From Chthonobacter rhizosphaerae (GTDB lineage Bacteria > Pseudomonadota > Alphaproteobacteria > Rhizobiales > Pleomorphomonadaceae), in NCBI RefSeq assembly GCF_013839525.1, contig NZ_JACDIS010000003.1, forward strand, positions 186,001 to 250,000: a stretch of 64,000 nt of DNA, written 5' to 3'. How positions within the stretch are numbered: position 1 is the first letter of the stretch; every line of letters begins with the position of its first letter. The notes under the pieces were generated by a model. The model was not told the origin of the DNA. It searched no databases and saw only the letters and a list, made by a program, of their open reading frames with translations. Shown piece by piece: positions 21,189 to 29,532 of this stretch. The translations under genes were made by a program, and so were the position numbers.

Positions 21189-21860
21189 TCAGCTAGATCG
21201 ATTGACCCGCATCTCCTTTCCGGCGTTCCAGGTGCACACCGAACGGATGACGAGGGCGAGCACCACCCCGTTCAGAACATGCCAGCCCACGTGGGTGCCC
21301 TGGGGCAGGGTCTGGCAGAACGGCAGGTCCGCCATGCGGAACAGAAGCGACACCGCGAACACGCCCCCGGCGACGAGCACGAAGCGGCCGTTCGGCACGC
21401 CCCGGGCGCTGAGCCAGCCGCCGATGAGGAGGAGCGCCAGGAGCGCCGGCGCATAGCCGGCCGACGATCCGACCAGCGGCTCGAACGCCGCTCCGATCGG
21501 CCCGGAGGCCGCCATGAAGACGGCGGTGGCGGCGACGGAGATCCAGGGCCCGAGACCGACGAGGCGGCGAAGGACGAGCCCGAAGCCGAGCGCGATGAAG
21601 ACCGCGATGGGGATGACGTCGGCGAGCGCCGCCCAGCGGGTCGCGACCGTGTGGAACAGGAAGGAGCCGACGCCGACGACCGCAGCGGTGAGCGAGAGCG
21701 CCGCCAGTCCGAAGTCCCGCTCCCTGCATCGGCCGAGGAGATGCACGCCGTAGAGCGCGGCGAGCAGGAAGGACAGGTTGGACACGGCGTTGAGCGGTTC
21801 GGCCCAGAAGGACGGGTCGGTCCGCTCGCAATAGGCATCCACCGACGCGGTCCAGTCCAT
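21189..21860 (-). CDS. ceramidase-family (CREST) integral membrane hydrolase
   Basis: 223 aa with seven predicted membrane helices. It matches the alkaline ceramidase family (PF05875) of the CREST superfamily: DAYCERTDPSFWAEPLNAVSN at the N-terminus, VGVGSFLFHT, an aspartate in ALADVIPIAVF, and the C-terminal GTHVGWHVLNG pair of histidines. In structurally known relatives these His and Asp side chains hold a catalytic zinc. The substrate is uncertain: bacteria of this group make ceramides only in some lineages. GGGAGG lies just before the ATG. It is divergent from moaB with 69 nt between, and its neighbours do not suggest a lipid pathway. Confidence 0.85.
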   Translation of the reverse strand: MDWTASVDAYCERTDPSFWAEPLNAVSNLSFLLAALYGVHLLGRCRERDFGLAALSLTAAVVGVGSFLFHTVATRWAALADVIPIAVFIALGFGLVLRRLVGLGPWISVAATAVFMAASGPIGAAFEPLVGSSAGYAPALLALLLIGGWLSARGVPNGRFVLVAGGVFAVSLLFRMADLPFCQTLPQGTHVGWHVLNGVVLALVIRSVCTWNAGKEMRVNRSS

Positions 21861-21929
21861 GCATCCTCCCCTTGGCCACAGGCCGGCTGCGGCCTTAAGT
21901 AGAGGCTAGTCCGCTTCCAAGGAGCCTCC

Positions 21930-22508
21930 ATGACACTTTCCCGCATCGACGAAAGCCGGCCCTTCATCCCGGTCCGGATCGCGGTCGTCACCGTGTCGGA
22001 CACCCGGACCCTCGAGGACGACAAGTCCGGCCGCACGCTGGTGGAGCGCATCGCCGAGGCCGGGCACGTGCTCGCCGGGCGCGAGATCGTGCCCGACGAC
22101 GTGGATGCGATCCGGGCCGTGGTGACGCGCTTCACCAGCGCCCCCGACGTGGACGTGGTGATCACCACCGGCGGCACCGGCTTCACCGGCCGGGACGTGA
22201 CGCCGGAAGCCCTGGAGCCCCTGTTCGAGAAGGTGATGGACGGTTTCTCGGCCGTGTTCCACCGCATCTCCTACGACAAGATCGGCACCTCGACGATCCA
22301 GTCGCGGGCCACGGGCGGCGTGCTGAACGCCACCTACGTGTTCGTGCTGCCGGGGTCGCCCGGGGCCTGCAAGGATGCCTGGGACGGCATCCTGAAGGCG
22401 CAGCTCGACTACCGCCACATGCCGTGCAACTTCGTGGAGATCATGCCGCGGCTGGACGAGCACATGCGGCGCGGCGCCGGAGCTGCTGGACCGTCCACCG
22501 CCGTGTGA
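21930..22508 (+). CDS. moaB: molybdenum cofactor biosynthesis protein B
   Basis: MogA/MoaB-fold protein that binds molybdopterin in cofactor synthesis; MoaB of E. coli is dispensable and adenylylation is usually done by MogA. 192 aa, longer than E. coli MoaB because of a short C-terminal tail. Seen: VRIAVVTVSDTRTLEDDKSG at the N-terminus, the molybdopterin-binding TTGGTGFTGRDVTPEA and VLPGSPGACKDAWD. AAGGAG is 6 nt before the ATG. No other moa/mob gene is in the window. Confidence 0.93.
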   Translation: MTLSRIDESRPFIPVRIAVVTVSDTRTLEDDKSGRTLVERIAEAGHVLAGREIVPDDVDAIRAVVTRFTSAPDVDVVITTGGTGFTGRDVTPEALEPLFEKVMDGFSAVFHRISYDKIGTSTIQSRATGGVLNATYVFVLPGSPGACKDAWDGILKAQLDYRHMPCNFVEIMPRLDEHMRRGAGAAGPSTAV

Positions 22509-22523
22509 CGCCCGCCGGGCGTC
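22507..22523. terminator. hairpin between converging moaB and glycosyltransferase genes
   Basis: GACGCCC-GCC-GGGCGTC, a perfect 7-bp stem, overlaps the moaB stop codon. With only 33 nt between the two converging genes it may end transcription from either side, but neither strand shows a U-tract. Confidence 0.3.
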
Positions 22524-22541
22524 CGGCCCGACCGGCGGGGC

Positions 22542-23243
22542 TCAGCCGTGCAGCCGCACCAGGTAGCGCGGCGGAACGGCGAGGGCCGCGAGCGCGAGGC
22601 TGACCGCCCGTCGCAGGCGACGGAACGAGGAGACCGCCGGCGGCGGCCCTTCCGACGGGGAGTATTGGGCGGCGGCGCTCCTGAGCCTGGCGAGCCGGAA
22701 GCGGCCGATCCGGCGGAGAAGGTCCACGTCCTCCAGGGCCGGCAGCGCGCCGTAGCCGCCGAGACGGCGGTAGAAGGTGCGCGAGATCAGGAGGCCCTGG
22801 CCGGGATGCGGGATCCGGGTCACCGACGAAAGCCCCCGGACGGCCGCCTCCCGCACGCGCGCGCCGAAGCCGACCTCGTCGAGGGAGAAGCGGAACACCG
22901 CGGCGACCGTATCCGCCCGGCCCGACCGGGCGGCGCGCTCCACGAACGTCGCCACCTCGGCCTCCCAGCGGTTTTCCAGAACCGCGCCGGGGCGCAGGAA
23001 CAGCAGCCACTCGCCCCGGTGGGCGGCCTCGCCGCCGCGACGAAGAAGGGTTCCGACAGGCCCGGACGCCTCCACCAGGACGCAGCCGGTGGCGTCGGCG
23101 ACGCGCCGCGTGCCGTCGGTCGACCCGCCGTCGACGATCACCACCTCCCGGACGACACCTTCCGCCGCGGCCGGGATGAGGGCCGACAGCGTGAGCGCGA
23201 GCCGCTCCTCGTCGTTCAGGGTCGGGATCACAACGGTCAACAT
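22542..23243 (-). CDS. family 2 glycosyltransferase
   Basis: GT-A fold glycosyltransferase, 233 aa. Seen: the N-terminal LTVVIPTLNDEERLALTLSAL, the nucleotide-sugar region EVVIVDGGSTDGTRRVAD, and a later LPALEDVDLLRRI that resembles the catalytic ED motif. The position expected for a DxD metal site reads LRPGAVLENRW and is not canonical. The C-terminal helix pair is hydrophobic and may touch the membrane. Acceptor unknown. ATG 23243 is preferred over the upstream TTG at 23249. The order moaB / glycosyltransferase / radical SAM is one I recall from other rhizobia. Confidence 0.82.
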   Translation of the reverse strand: MLTVVIPTLNDEERLALTLSALIPAAAEGVVREVVIVDGGSTDGTRRVADATGCVLVEASGPVGTLLRRGGEAAHRGEWLLFLRPGAVLENRWEAEVATFVERAARSGRADTVAAVFRFSLDEVGFGARVREAAVRGLSSVTRIPHPGQGLLISRTFYRRLGGYGALPALEDVDLLRRIGRFRLARLRSAAAQYSPSEGPPPAVSSFRRLRRAVSLALAALAVPPRYLVRLHG

Positions 23244-23381
23244 GAGCAAGCTTTACCGGTTTTGCGCTGCGAGATCGAGAGGCGATCACGCCGCGGCCGG
23301 GGCCGCGGAGGGGCTTGCGCCAGAGCCGCGGAGCGCCATCTACGTTCTTGTCTTGTTCCAGGATTGCGCTAAGATCAAACC

Positions 23382-24530
23382 ATGAACAGCCGAGCCGCCC
23401 CTCTCTCCTTCGAACGGATTCCCGACGTGGAAGCGTTGCACGCCGATGGGCTCGCGGAGCGGGCCGTCCATGCCGACCGAAGGCGCGGCCGGGGCGCGGC
23501 GGTGAACCCGGCCGCCCGGTTCGAGCCGCAGACGGTGATCTCCTACGACGACGGCTGGGGCTCGGCCGACGACCTGCCGCCCCTGAAGACCACCGTCCAG
23601 GTGGAGCGGGCGCGCTCCATCATCACCCGGAACGACAGCCCGGACATTTCCTTCGACCGGTCGATCAACCCGTACCGGGGTTGCGAGCACGGCTGCGTCT
23701 ACTGTTTCGCGCGGCCGAGCCACGCCTACATGGGCCTCTCGCCGGGGCTCGACTTCGAGACCCGGCTGTTCGTGAAGCCCAATGCGGCCGAGCTTCTGGA
23801 GCGGGAGCTCGGGGCGCCGTCCTACACGCCGAAGACCATCGCGATCGGCACCAACACGGACCCGTACCAGCCGCTGGAGAAGGAACACCGGATCACGCGG
23901 GCGATCCTGGAGGTGCTGGCGAAGACCAACCACCCGGTCGGCATCGTCACCAAGTCGTCGCTGGTCACCCGCGACATCGACATACTGGCGCCCATGGCTG
24001 AAAAGGGTCTCGCCAAGGTGGCCATCTCGGTGACCACGCTCGACAAGAAGATCGCCCGGGCCATGGAGCCGCGCGCCTCGGCCCCGCACCGCCGGCTGGA
24101 GACCATCCGGCAGCTGAACGAGGCGGGCATTCCGACCGGCGTCATGGTGGCGCCGATCGTGCCCTGCGTGACGGACAGCGAGATCGAGCGCATCCTGGAC
24201 GCCGCCGCCGCCTTCGGGGCGCGCGAGGCGGGCTACGTGCTGCTGCGCCTGCCTCTGGAGGTATCCGAGATCTTCCGCGACTTCCTGCTCCGCGAGTTCC
24301 CGGATCGCTATCGCCACGTGATGAACGTGCTGCGGTCCATGCGGGGCGGCAAGGACTATGACGCCGAATGGGGCAAGCGCATGCGAGGCTCCGGGCCCTA
24401 CGCCTGGCAGATCGGCCGGCGCTTCGAGCTCGCCGCCAAGCGGCTCGGCCTCAACAAAAACCGGGTGAAGCTGACGACCGAACTCTTCCAGAAGCCCACC
24501 AACGGCGGCGTCCAGCTCAGCCTGTTCTGA
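23382..24530 (+). CDS. PA0069-family radical SAM protein (SplB-like)
   Basis: 382 aa. The radical-SAM cluster motif is CEHGCVYC, Cys101, Cys105 and Cys108, the CxxxCxxC that binds the 4Fe-4S cluster cleaving S-adenosylmethionine. Flanking segments NPYRGCEHG, YCFARPSHAYMGL, IGTNTDPYQPLEK and GIVTKSS are typical of the PA0069 group related to spore photoproduct lyase. The reaction has not been established for this group; DNA repair is suggested by relatives only. The C-terminal region beyond residue 300 is basic. It is divergent from the glycosyltransferase. Confidence 0.9.
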   Translation: MNSRAAPLSFERIPDVEALHADGLAERAVHADRRRGRGAAVNPAARFEPQTVISYDDGWGSADDLPPLKTTVQVERARSIITRNDSPDISFDRSINPYRGCEHGCVYCFARPSHAYMGLSPGLDFETRLFVKPNAAELLERELGAPSYTPKTIAIGTNTDPYQPLEKEHRITRAILEVLAKTNHPVGIVTKSSLVTRDIDILAPMAEKGLAKVAISVTTLDKKIARAMEPRASAPHRRLETIRQLNEAGIPTGVMVAPIVPCVTDSEIERILDAAAAFGAREAGYVLLRLPLEVSEIFRDFLLREFPDRYRHVMNVLRSMRGGKDYDAEWGKRMRGSGPYAWQIGRRFELAAKRLGLNKNRVKLTTELFQKPTNGGVQLSLF

Positions 24531-24602
24531 AGGCGGCGGGCCGGACGCGATCGCGGCCGGACACGCTGCGGCCGGGGCGGCGTTGGCGCGGACGACCCTG
24601 GT

Positions 24603-24640
24603 GGGGCGGGTCTGGCGGGGCGGGTCTGGCGGGGGCGGTC
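24603..24640. repeat. short tandem repeat upstream of rnhB
   Basis: The 14-bp unit GGGGCGGGTCTGGC occurs twice in a row, then a degenerate partial copy. It lies in the 240-nt gap between the radical SAM gene and rnhB. Probably a slippage product of GC-rich intergenic DNA. Confidence 0.6.
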
Positions 24641-24770
24641 TTTTCGGAGCGGCCCGTTTTCAGCGTGAGGCGCGCCGCAGCCGGTCTTGGCGCGCGTCGC
24701 TCGTGGTCGGCCTTGGCGACGGGCCGAGGCACCCTTCCCCGGCGGCGCGCTTTCCGGCACCCTCCGCCCC

Positions 24771-25454
24771 ATGAGCGCGCTCGAATCACCCGTATCGGAC
24801 CTCTTCGCCGATCTCCTCCCCGGCGTCTGCGACCGCAGGGTGGAGGACTCCTACCGGCGCCGCTGGCGCGGCACGGTGGCGGGCGTGGACGAGGCGGGCC
24901 GCGGCCCGTGGGCGGGTCCCGTGGTGACCGCCGCCGTGGTCCTGACCGACGCCGATCTGCCCGATTGCCTGACCGATTCCAAGCAGTTGACCGCCGAGGA
25001 GCGGGAGGCCTGCTTCGAGGCCATCTGCCGCGACCACCATGTGGCGGTCGCGTCCGCATCGGCCGCCCTGATCGACCGGGTCAACATCCGGGCCGCGACG
25101 CTCGAAGCCATGGGCCGGGCGCTCGCGTCCCTGCCGGTGCCGCTCGTCGGCGTCCTCGTCGACGGGCGGGACGTGCCGCCGGCGGTGGCCGAACGCGGGC
25201 TCAAGGGCGCCGCCATCGTGAAGGGGGACGCCCACGTGGCCGCCATCGCGGCCGCGTCGGTCATCGCCAAGGTGACGCGCGACCGCATGATGCGCGCCTA
25301 CGCCGGCCATTATCCGCTCTACGGGTTCGAGCGCCACATGGGCTACGGCACGCCCGGGCACCGGACGGCCCTCCTCGCCCACGGCCCCTGCCCCATCCAC
25401 CGGATGAGCTTCCGCCCCCTGAGGAGCGATGGCGAGGGCGAGGAGGCCGACTGA
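24771..25454 (+). CDS. rnhB: ribonuclease HII
   Basis: Cleaves the RNA strand of RNA-DNA hybrids and single ribonucleotides embedded in DNA. 227 aa. The catalytic DEAG motif is clear in VAGVDEAGRGPWAGPV, followed by LTDSKQLTAEER, INIRAATLEAM-like helix (RVNIRAATLEAMGRAL), VKGDAHVAAIAAASVIAKVTRDRMM and the C-terminal YGTPGHRTALLAHGPCPIHR. ATG 24771 gives the usual length; the frame is open to 24687. It converges on cydB with 18 nt between the stops. Confidence 0.96.
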   Translation: MSALESPVSDLFADLLPGVCDRRVEDSYRRRWRGTVAGVDEAGRGPWAGPVVTAAVVLTDADLPDCLTDSKQLTAEEREACFEAICRDHHVAVASASAALIDRVNIRAATLEAMGRALASLPVPLVGVLVDGRDVPPAVAERGLKGAAIVKGDAHVAAIAAASVIAKVTRDRMMRAYAGHYPLYGFERHMGYGTPGHRTALLAHGPCPIHRMSFRPLRSDGEGEEAD

Positions 25455-25472
25455 ACCGGGCCCGCTCCGCTT

Positions 25473-26477
25473 TCAGTGATATCCCTCGCCCGGCCCGATC
25501 CGGCCCCGGAAGGTGTAGTAGACGAACACGGTGTAGCCGAGCACGACCGGCAGCAGGATGACCACCGCGACGAGCAGGAACATCTGCGACGCAGGCGCGG
25601 CGGCGGCGTCCCAGATGGTGATGTCCGGCGGCACCAGGTAAGGGAAGTTGGAGATCGCCAGCCCGGCGAAGGACAGGATGAACAGGCCCACCGACCCGAG
25701 GAAGGGCGCGGCGGCGTTCCGCCTGTCGAGGCCGACCCAGATGACGGCGGCGAGCACCACCGTCAGCACGGGCACCGGCGACAGGTAGAGCAGGTTCGGC
25801 CAGGAGAACCAGCGCTCGGCGATGCGGTCGTACTGGAGCGGGGTCCAGACGCTGACCACCAGGATGAAGGCCAGCATGGCGAGAAGCAGCGGGCGCGCCC
25901 AATCGGCGGAGCGCCGCTCGAGCGGCCCGGACACGCGCATGTGGAGCCAGGTGGCGCCGAGCAGCGCATAGCCGGCCACCACCCCGAGCCCGCACATGAT
26001 CGCGAACGGCGACAGCCAGTCGAAGGCTCCCCCCGCGAAGGCGTTGTCCTCGGTCCGTATGCCGTGGAGCATGCCGCCGAGGATCACGCCCTGGGCGAAG
26101 GCCGCCACGGTGGAGCCGAGCCAGAAGGCGAGGTCCCACGCCTGGTGGTTGGGCTTCGCCACCCAGCGGAATTCGAACGCCACGCCCCGGAAGATGAGGG
26201 CCAGCAGCATCACGATCACCGGCACGTAGAGCGCCGGCATGATGATCGCGTAGGCGGCCGGAAAGGCGACCCACAGGCCGCCGCCGCCGAGAATGAGCCA
26301 GGTTTCGTTGCCGTCCCAGAAGGGCGCCACGGAATTCATCATCTGGTCGCGATCCCGCTCCTCCTTGGCGAACGGGAAGAGGATGCCGCAGCCGAGGTCG
26401 AAGCCGTCGAGGACCACGTAGAGGATGACCGCAAGGCCGATGATGCCGGCCCAGATCAGCGGAAGATCGAGTTCCAT
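25473..26477 (-). CDS. cydB: cytochrome bd-type ubiquinol oxidase subunit II
   Basis: 334 aa integral membrane partner of CydA. The N-terminus LIWAGIIGLAVILYVVLDGFDLGCG, then VAPFWDGNETWLILGGGGLWVAFP, and the C-terminal helix with YTVFVYYTFRG are family hallmarks. Its ATG at 26477 follows the cydA stop by three bases, so translation is probably coupled. After the cydB stop there are only 18 nt before the rnhB end, so no cydX gene can follow. Confidence 0.95.
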   Translation of the reverse strand: MELDLPLIWAGIIGLAVILYVVLDGFDLGCGILFPFAKEERDRDQMMNSVAPFWDGNETWLILGGGGLWVAFPAAYAIIMPALYVPVIVMLLALIFRGVAFEFRWVAKPNHQAWDLAFWLGSTVAAFAQGVILGGMLHGIRTEDNAFAGGAFDWLSPFAIMCGLGVVAGYALLGATWLHMRVSGPLERRSADWARPLLLAMLAFILVVSVWTPLQYDRIAERWFSWPNLLYLSPVPVLTVVLAAVIWVGLDRRNAAAPFLGSVGLFILSFAGLAISNFPYLVPPDITIWDAAAAPASQMFLLVAVVILLPVVLGYTVFVYYTFRGRIGPGEGYH

Positions 26478-26480
26478 GGC

Positions 26481-27887
26481 TCACTCCCCCGCCGAGAGGG
26501 CGATGCGGCCGGCGTCCTTGGCCGCCGCCATGGGCCGCGTCGGGCGCAGGTCCTCCTTCGGGATGTGCCGGACCGGCCCCTTTTCCAGGAGGCGATTGAT
26601 GTAGTAGCCGCCGGACACGAAGATCACCGCGTAGACGAGCACGAACAGGACGAGCGAGACGAGCACCGCCACGCCGCCGACGGGGGAAAGCGCGTCCTCC
26701 GTCCGCATCAGGCCGGTGGCGACCCACGGCTGGCGGCCGATCTCGGTGGTGATCCAGCCCGCCAGCACGGCGATGAAGCCGAGCGGCCACGTCCACGCGA
26801 AGATCTGCATCAGCCATCCGGGCCGGAACAGGTGACCGCGCCACCACTTGAAGGCGCCGATCACGGACAGCGCGATCATCACCAGCCCGATGCCCACCAT
26901 GACGCGGAACGAGATGAAGATGGGCAGCACCGGCGGCCGGTCCTCGGGGGCGAACTGCTTCAGGCCCGGGAAGGTGGCGTTGAGGTCGTGCTTCAGGATG
27001 AGGCTGCCGAGCTTCGGGATGGCCAGCTCGAACCGGTTCATCTCCGCCTCCTCGTCCGGGATGGCGAAGAGCACCAGCGGCGCCGGGTGGTTGCCGTCCC
27101 AGTGCGCCTCCATGCCGGCGATCTTGGCGGGCTGATGCTCCAGGGTGTTGAGACCGTGGAAGTCGCCGACCACCGCCTGAACGGGGGTCAGCACCACCAG
27201 GATGCCGAGCGCCATCTTCATCATGGTCTCGGCTTCGATCAGATGCTTGCCCTTCAGCCAGAAGCGCGCCCCAACCGCCAGCACCACGAAGCCGGTGGTG
27301 ATGTAGGCGGCGATCAGCATGTGGACGAAGCGCCAGTGGAAGGTCGGCGAGAAGATGATCTGCCACCAGTCGACCGGATAGGCGATGCCGTCGCGGACCT
27401 CGTGGCCGGCGGGATACTGCATCCAGGAATTGGCCGACAGGATCCAGAAGGCCGAGATCGCGGTGCCGATGGCGACGAGCACCGCGGAGGCGAAATGGAG
27501 CTGCGGCGAGACCCGGTCGCGCCCGAACAGCATGATGCCGAGGAAGGACGCCTCCAGGAAGAAGGCGGTGAGCACCTCCAGGCCGATCAGCGGGCCGATC
27601 ACGTTGCCGGCCGCCAGGCTGAAGGCGCTCCAGTTGGTGCCGAACTGGTAGGTGAGCACGATGCCGGACACCACCCCCATGGCGAAGGAGACGGCGAAGA
27701 TCTTCGTCCAGAACTGCGCGAGATCGCGGTAGTGCGGGTCGCCCGTCCACAGGCTGATCCCGAGCAGGGTGGCGATCCAGGCCGAAAGGCCGATCGTGAA
27801 GGCCGGGAAGATGATGTGGAAGGAGATGGTGAAGGCGAACTGCACGCGCGCCAGGATCAGCGGATCGAGTTCCAATTGGGCCTCCAT
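26481..27887 (-). CDS. cydA: cytochrome bd-type ubiquinol oxidase subunit I, short Q-loop (CIO-like) type
   Basis: Haem-bearing subunit of a quinol oxidase that reduces O2 to water. 468 aa from ATG 27887. The axial His region reads ARVQFAFTISFHIIFPAFTIG, a conserved Glu-rich helix is GPLIGLEVLTAFFLEASFLG, and the quinol loop has GLNTLEHQPAKIAGMEAHW. The loop is short compared with the roughly 520-residue E. coli CydA, which places the protein in the cyanide-insensitive (CioA) group. The C-terminal GWITTEIGRQPWVATGLMRT also fits. Start chosen by family N-terminus; no strong ribosome binding site. Confidence 0.94.
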   Translation of the reverse strand: MEAQLELDPLILARVQFAFTISFHIIFPAFTIGLSAWIATLLGISLWTGDPHYRDLAQFWTKIFAVSFAMGVVSGIVLTYQFGTNWSAFSLAAGNVIGPLIGLEVLTAFFLEASFLGIMLFGRDRVSPQLHFASAVLVAIGTAISAFWILSANSWMQYPAGHEVRDGIAYPVDWWQIIFSPTFHWRFVHMLIAAYITTGFVVLAVGARFWLKGKHLIEAETMMKMALGILVVLTPVQAVVGDFHGLNTLEHQPAKIAGMEAHWDGNHPAPLVLFAIPDEEAEMNRFELAIPKLGSLILKHDLNATFPGLKQFAPEDRPPVLPIFISFRVMVGIGLVMIALSVIGAFKWWRGHLFRPGWLMQIFAWTWPLGFIAVLAGWITTEIGRQPWVATGLMRTEDALSPVGGVAVLVSLVLFVLVYAVIFVSGGYYINRLLEKGPVRHIPKEDLRPTRPMAAAKDAGRIALSAGE

Positions 27888-28019
27888 GAGGAGCGGCGCG
27901 ACCGTCCCGCAGCCGGACCCACCCCGCGCGTCCAGCCATGGTTCAGTCCCCGCTTGCTCCTCATGTAGCCGGTGGCAGGTCCGGAAGAAGGCGTCTTGCT
28001 GTCGCAGGTCTATGGCAAT

Positions 28020-28034
28020 ATCGGCACTGCCGAT
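28020..28034. promoter_or_regulatory. 15-bp palindrome upstream of cydAB
   Basis: ATCGGCA-C-TGCCGAT, perfect, about 133 nt before the cydA ATG. On the cydA strand it begins inside TTGATCGGCA, so one arm overlaps an FNR-like TTGAT half-site, but the second half-site ATCAA is missing. An operator for oxygen or redox control is a guess. Confidence 0.35.
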
Positions 28035-28150
28035 CAAACATCCTTGTCGCTGAAGGGCTTACCTTCGCGCTTCATTGTTGCCGGAGTGCAGCTTTTGCCG
28101 CCGCTCCCGTGGCCGGGCGAGCGGGTGCGAGGCGGAGCGGCGCAAAAACG

Positions 28151-28179
28151 AAAAAGCCCGGCGCGATGGCCGGGCTTTT
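28151..28179 (-). terminator. intrinsic terminator of the F0 ATP synthase operon
   Basis: In the atpF transcript a GCCCGGC / GCCGGGC stem with a short loop is followed by a U-rich run (TTTTTCGTTTTT on the minus strand). It starts 24 nt after the atpF stop. The A-run on the other side makes it potentially bidirectional. Confidence 0.85.
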
Positions 28180-28202
28180 CATGTGTGGCGAAGGGATCGA
28201 CC

Positions 28203-28685
28203 TCAGTTGAGGCGGGCCTTCACGTCGGCGATGCTGCGGGTCAGGAGGTCGGCGGCGACCGGCCCCTTCACCTTCGTGGACAGGATCTGCGTGGCGGCAC
28301 GGACGGCCACATCGGCCGCCAAGGCGCGCACCTCGGCGAGAGCCTGGGTCTCGGCCTGGGCGATCTTGGTCTCGGTCGCCTTGGTGCGGCGGTCGACCAG
28401 ATCCTTCAGGGAGACCTCCGCGTCGGCGGCGAGGCGGGCGGCCTCGGCCTTGGCGTTCTCCACGATCTCGGCGGCCTCGGCTTCCGCCGCGGCGCGCTTG
28501 CCCTGGTACTCCACCAGGAGAGCCTGTGCCTGCTCGCGCAGGCGGCGGGCTTCATCGAGCTCGTTGGCGATCATGATGCCGCGCTTGTCGAGCATGGTGC
28601 CGATGGTGCGGAACACGCCGAGGGCGCCGATCAGCACGAAGAAGAGGATGAGACCGACGAAGGCCCAGATGGTTGCGTCGAACAT
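28203..28685 (-). CDS. atpF: ATP synthase F0 subunit b
   Basis: Peripheral stalk subunit linking the membrane a subunit to F1. 160 aa. One N-terminal membrane helix (residues 5-28, ATIWAFVGLILFFVLIGALG) followed by a long charged, alanine-rich amphipathic helix (LDEARRLREQAQALLVEYQGKRAAAEAEA) that pairs with b'. Last gene of the operon, 10 nt after the b' stop, and followed by an intrinsic terminator. The F1 genes are not in this window, as is usual in rhizobia. Confidence 0.94.
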   Translation of the reverse strand: MFDATIWAFVGLILFFVLIGALGVFRTIGTMLDKRGIMIANELDEARRLREQAQALLVEYQGKRAAAEAEAAEIVENAKAEAARLAADAEVSLKDLVDRRTKATETKIAQAETQALAEVRALAADVAVRAATQILSTKVKGPVAADLLTRSIADVKARLN

Positions 28686-28695
28686 GTGTCTCTCC

Positions 28696-29352
28696 TCAGC
28701 CCTTGCGGACGGTGGCGACGGCGGCGGCGGCCTCCGCCGGCGAGCTCTGGCCGATCAGCGTGGCGACGATCGCGTCGGTGGTCTCCGTCGCGATGGCGTC
28801 CACCTCGTTGAGCGCCTGGGCCTTGATGGCCGAGATGCGGGTCTCGGCGTCGGCGACGCGGGCGGTCAGGTCCGCCTCGATCGCCTTGCGGCGGGCATCG
28901 AGGTCGGCGTTCAGCCGCTCGCGCGTCTCGGTGGCGATGACGCCGGCCTTCTGGCGGGCCTCGGCGAGCGCCTGCTCGTAGGCCGCGATGGCGGCGTCGG
29001 TCTCGGCGCGGCTGCGCTCGGCCTCGGCCAGATCGGCGCCGATCCGGTCCTGACGCACTTCCAGGATGCCGCCCAGCCGCGGCAGCAGCTTCTTGGACAG
29101 AACCCAGTAGAAGAAGCCGAAGGTGATCGCCAGCCACAGGAGCTGCGACCCGAAATAGGTGGGATCGAACGGCGGAAACGCTCCGCCATGGTCCTCCACG
29201 CCCTCGTGGCCGATCTCGGTGTGGGCGCCTTCCGGCGGCGCGCCATGGCCGAGTTCGGGCGATTCCGGTGCCACCGGCGGGACGTTGACGCCGGCTTCCG
29301 GAGCACCCGGAGGCTGCGTCTGGGCGAAGGCGGGGGTGATGAACAGGGTCAT
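28696..29352 (-). CDS. atpG: ATP synthase F0 subunit b' with extended N-terminus
   Basis: Second, divergent stalk subunit typical of alphaproteobacteria, cyanobacteria and plastids (also called atpX or atpF2). 218 aa. The N-terminal 65 residues before the membrane helix are Pro/Gly/His-rich ([20 protein letters not shown]) and begin with a hydrophobic FITPAFAQ segment that looks like a weak signal sequence. The membrane helix is about 72-95 ([20 protein letters not shown]), then a long coiled helix. ATG 29352 has CGGAG upstream. It is separated from atpE by more than 200 nt containing several hairpins. Confidence 0.92.
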   Translation of the reverse strand: MTLFITPAFAQTQPPGAPEAGVNVPPVAPESPELGHGAPPEGAHTEIGHEGVEDHGGAFPPFDPTYFGSQLLWLAITFGFFYWVLSKKLLPRLGGILEVRQDRIGADLAEAERSRAETDAAIAAYEQALAEARQKAGVIATETRERLNADLDARRKAIEADLTARVADAETRISAIKAQALNEVDAIATETTDAIVATLIGQSSPAEAAAAVATVRKG

Positions 29353-29440
29353 CGACTGCTCCGGCTCCTCGATCGCCGTCGGCGGCGACGGGCGAGCGTG
29401 ATCAACTGTCAACCGGACGGCTCATCCCCTCCGACAGTCC

Positions 29441-29465
29441 GACACCCCGCTTCGGGCGGGGTGTC
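29441..29465. other. hairpin between atpE and the b' gene
   Basis: GACACCCCGC and its exact complement GCGGGGTGTC flank a five-base loop. There is no U-tract on the operon strand, so it is more likely an mRNA processing, stability or attenuation element than a full terminator. Confidence 0.6.
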
Positions 29466-29532
29466 GAAACGACGGTCGCCATACTCTCGAAGGAGCATCG
29501 CGACGGGCCTGCAATCCGGAACTGCATGCCAT

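Larger units (their letters stand above)
27888..28202. other. 315-nt gene-free stretch between atpF and cydA
   Basis: It holds the atpF terminator and a palindrome that may serve cydAB control, both listed separately. The remainder is GC-rich with no convincing ORF or RNA structure. Confidence 0.5.

Noticed and set aside
25261-27939. 892-codon minus frame across cydA and cydB
   Set aside because: Frame-shifted reading of both genes; the true frames carry the bd-oxidase motifs.
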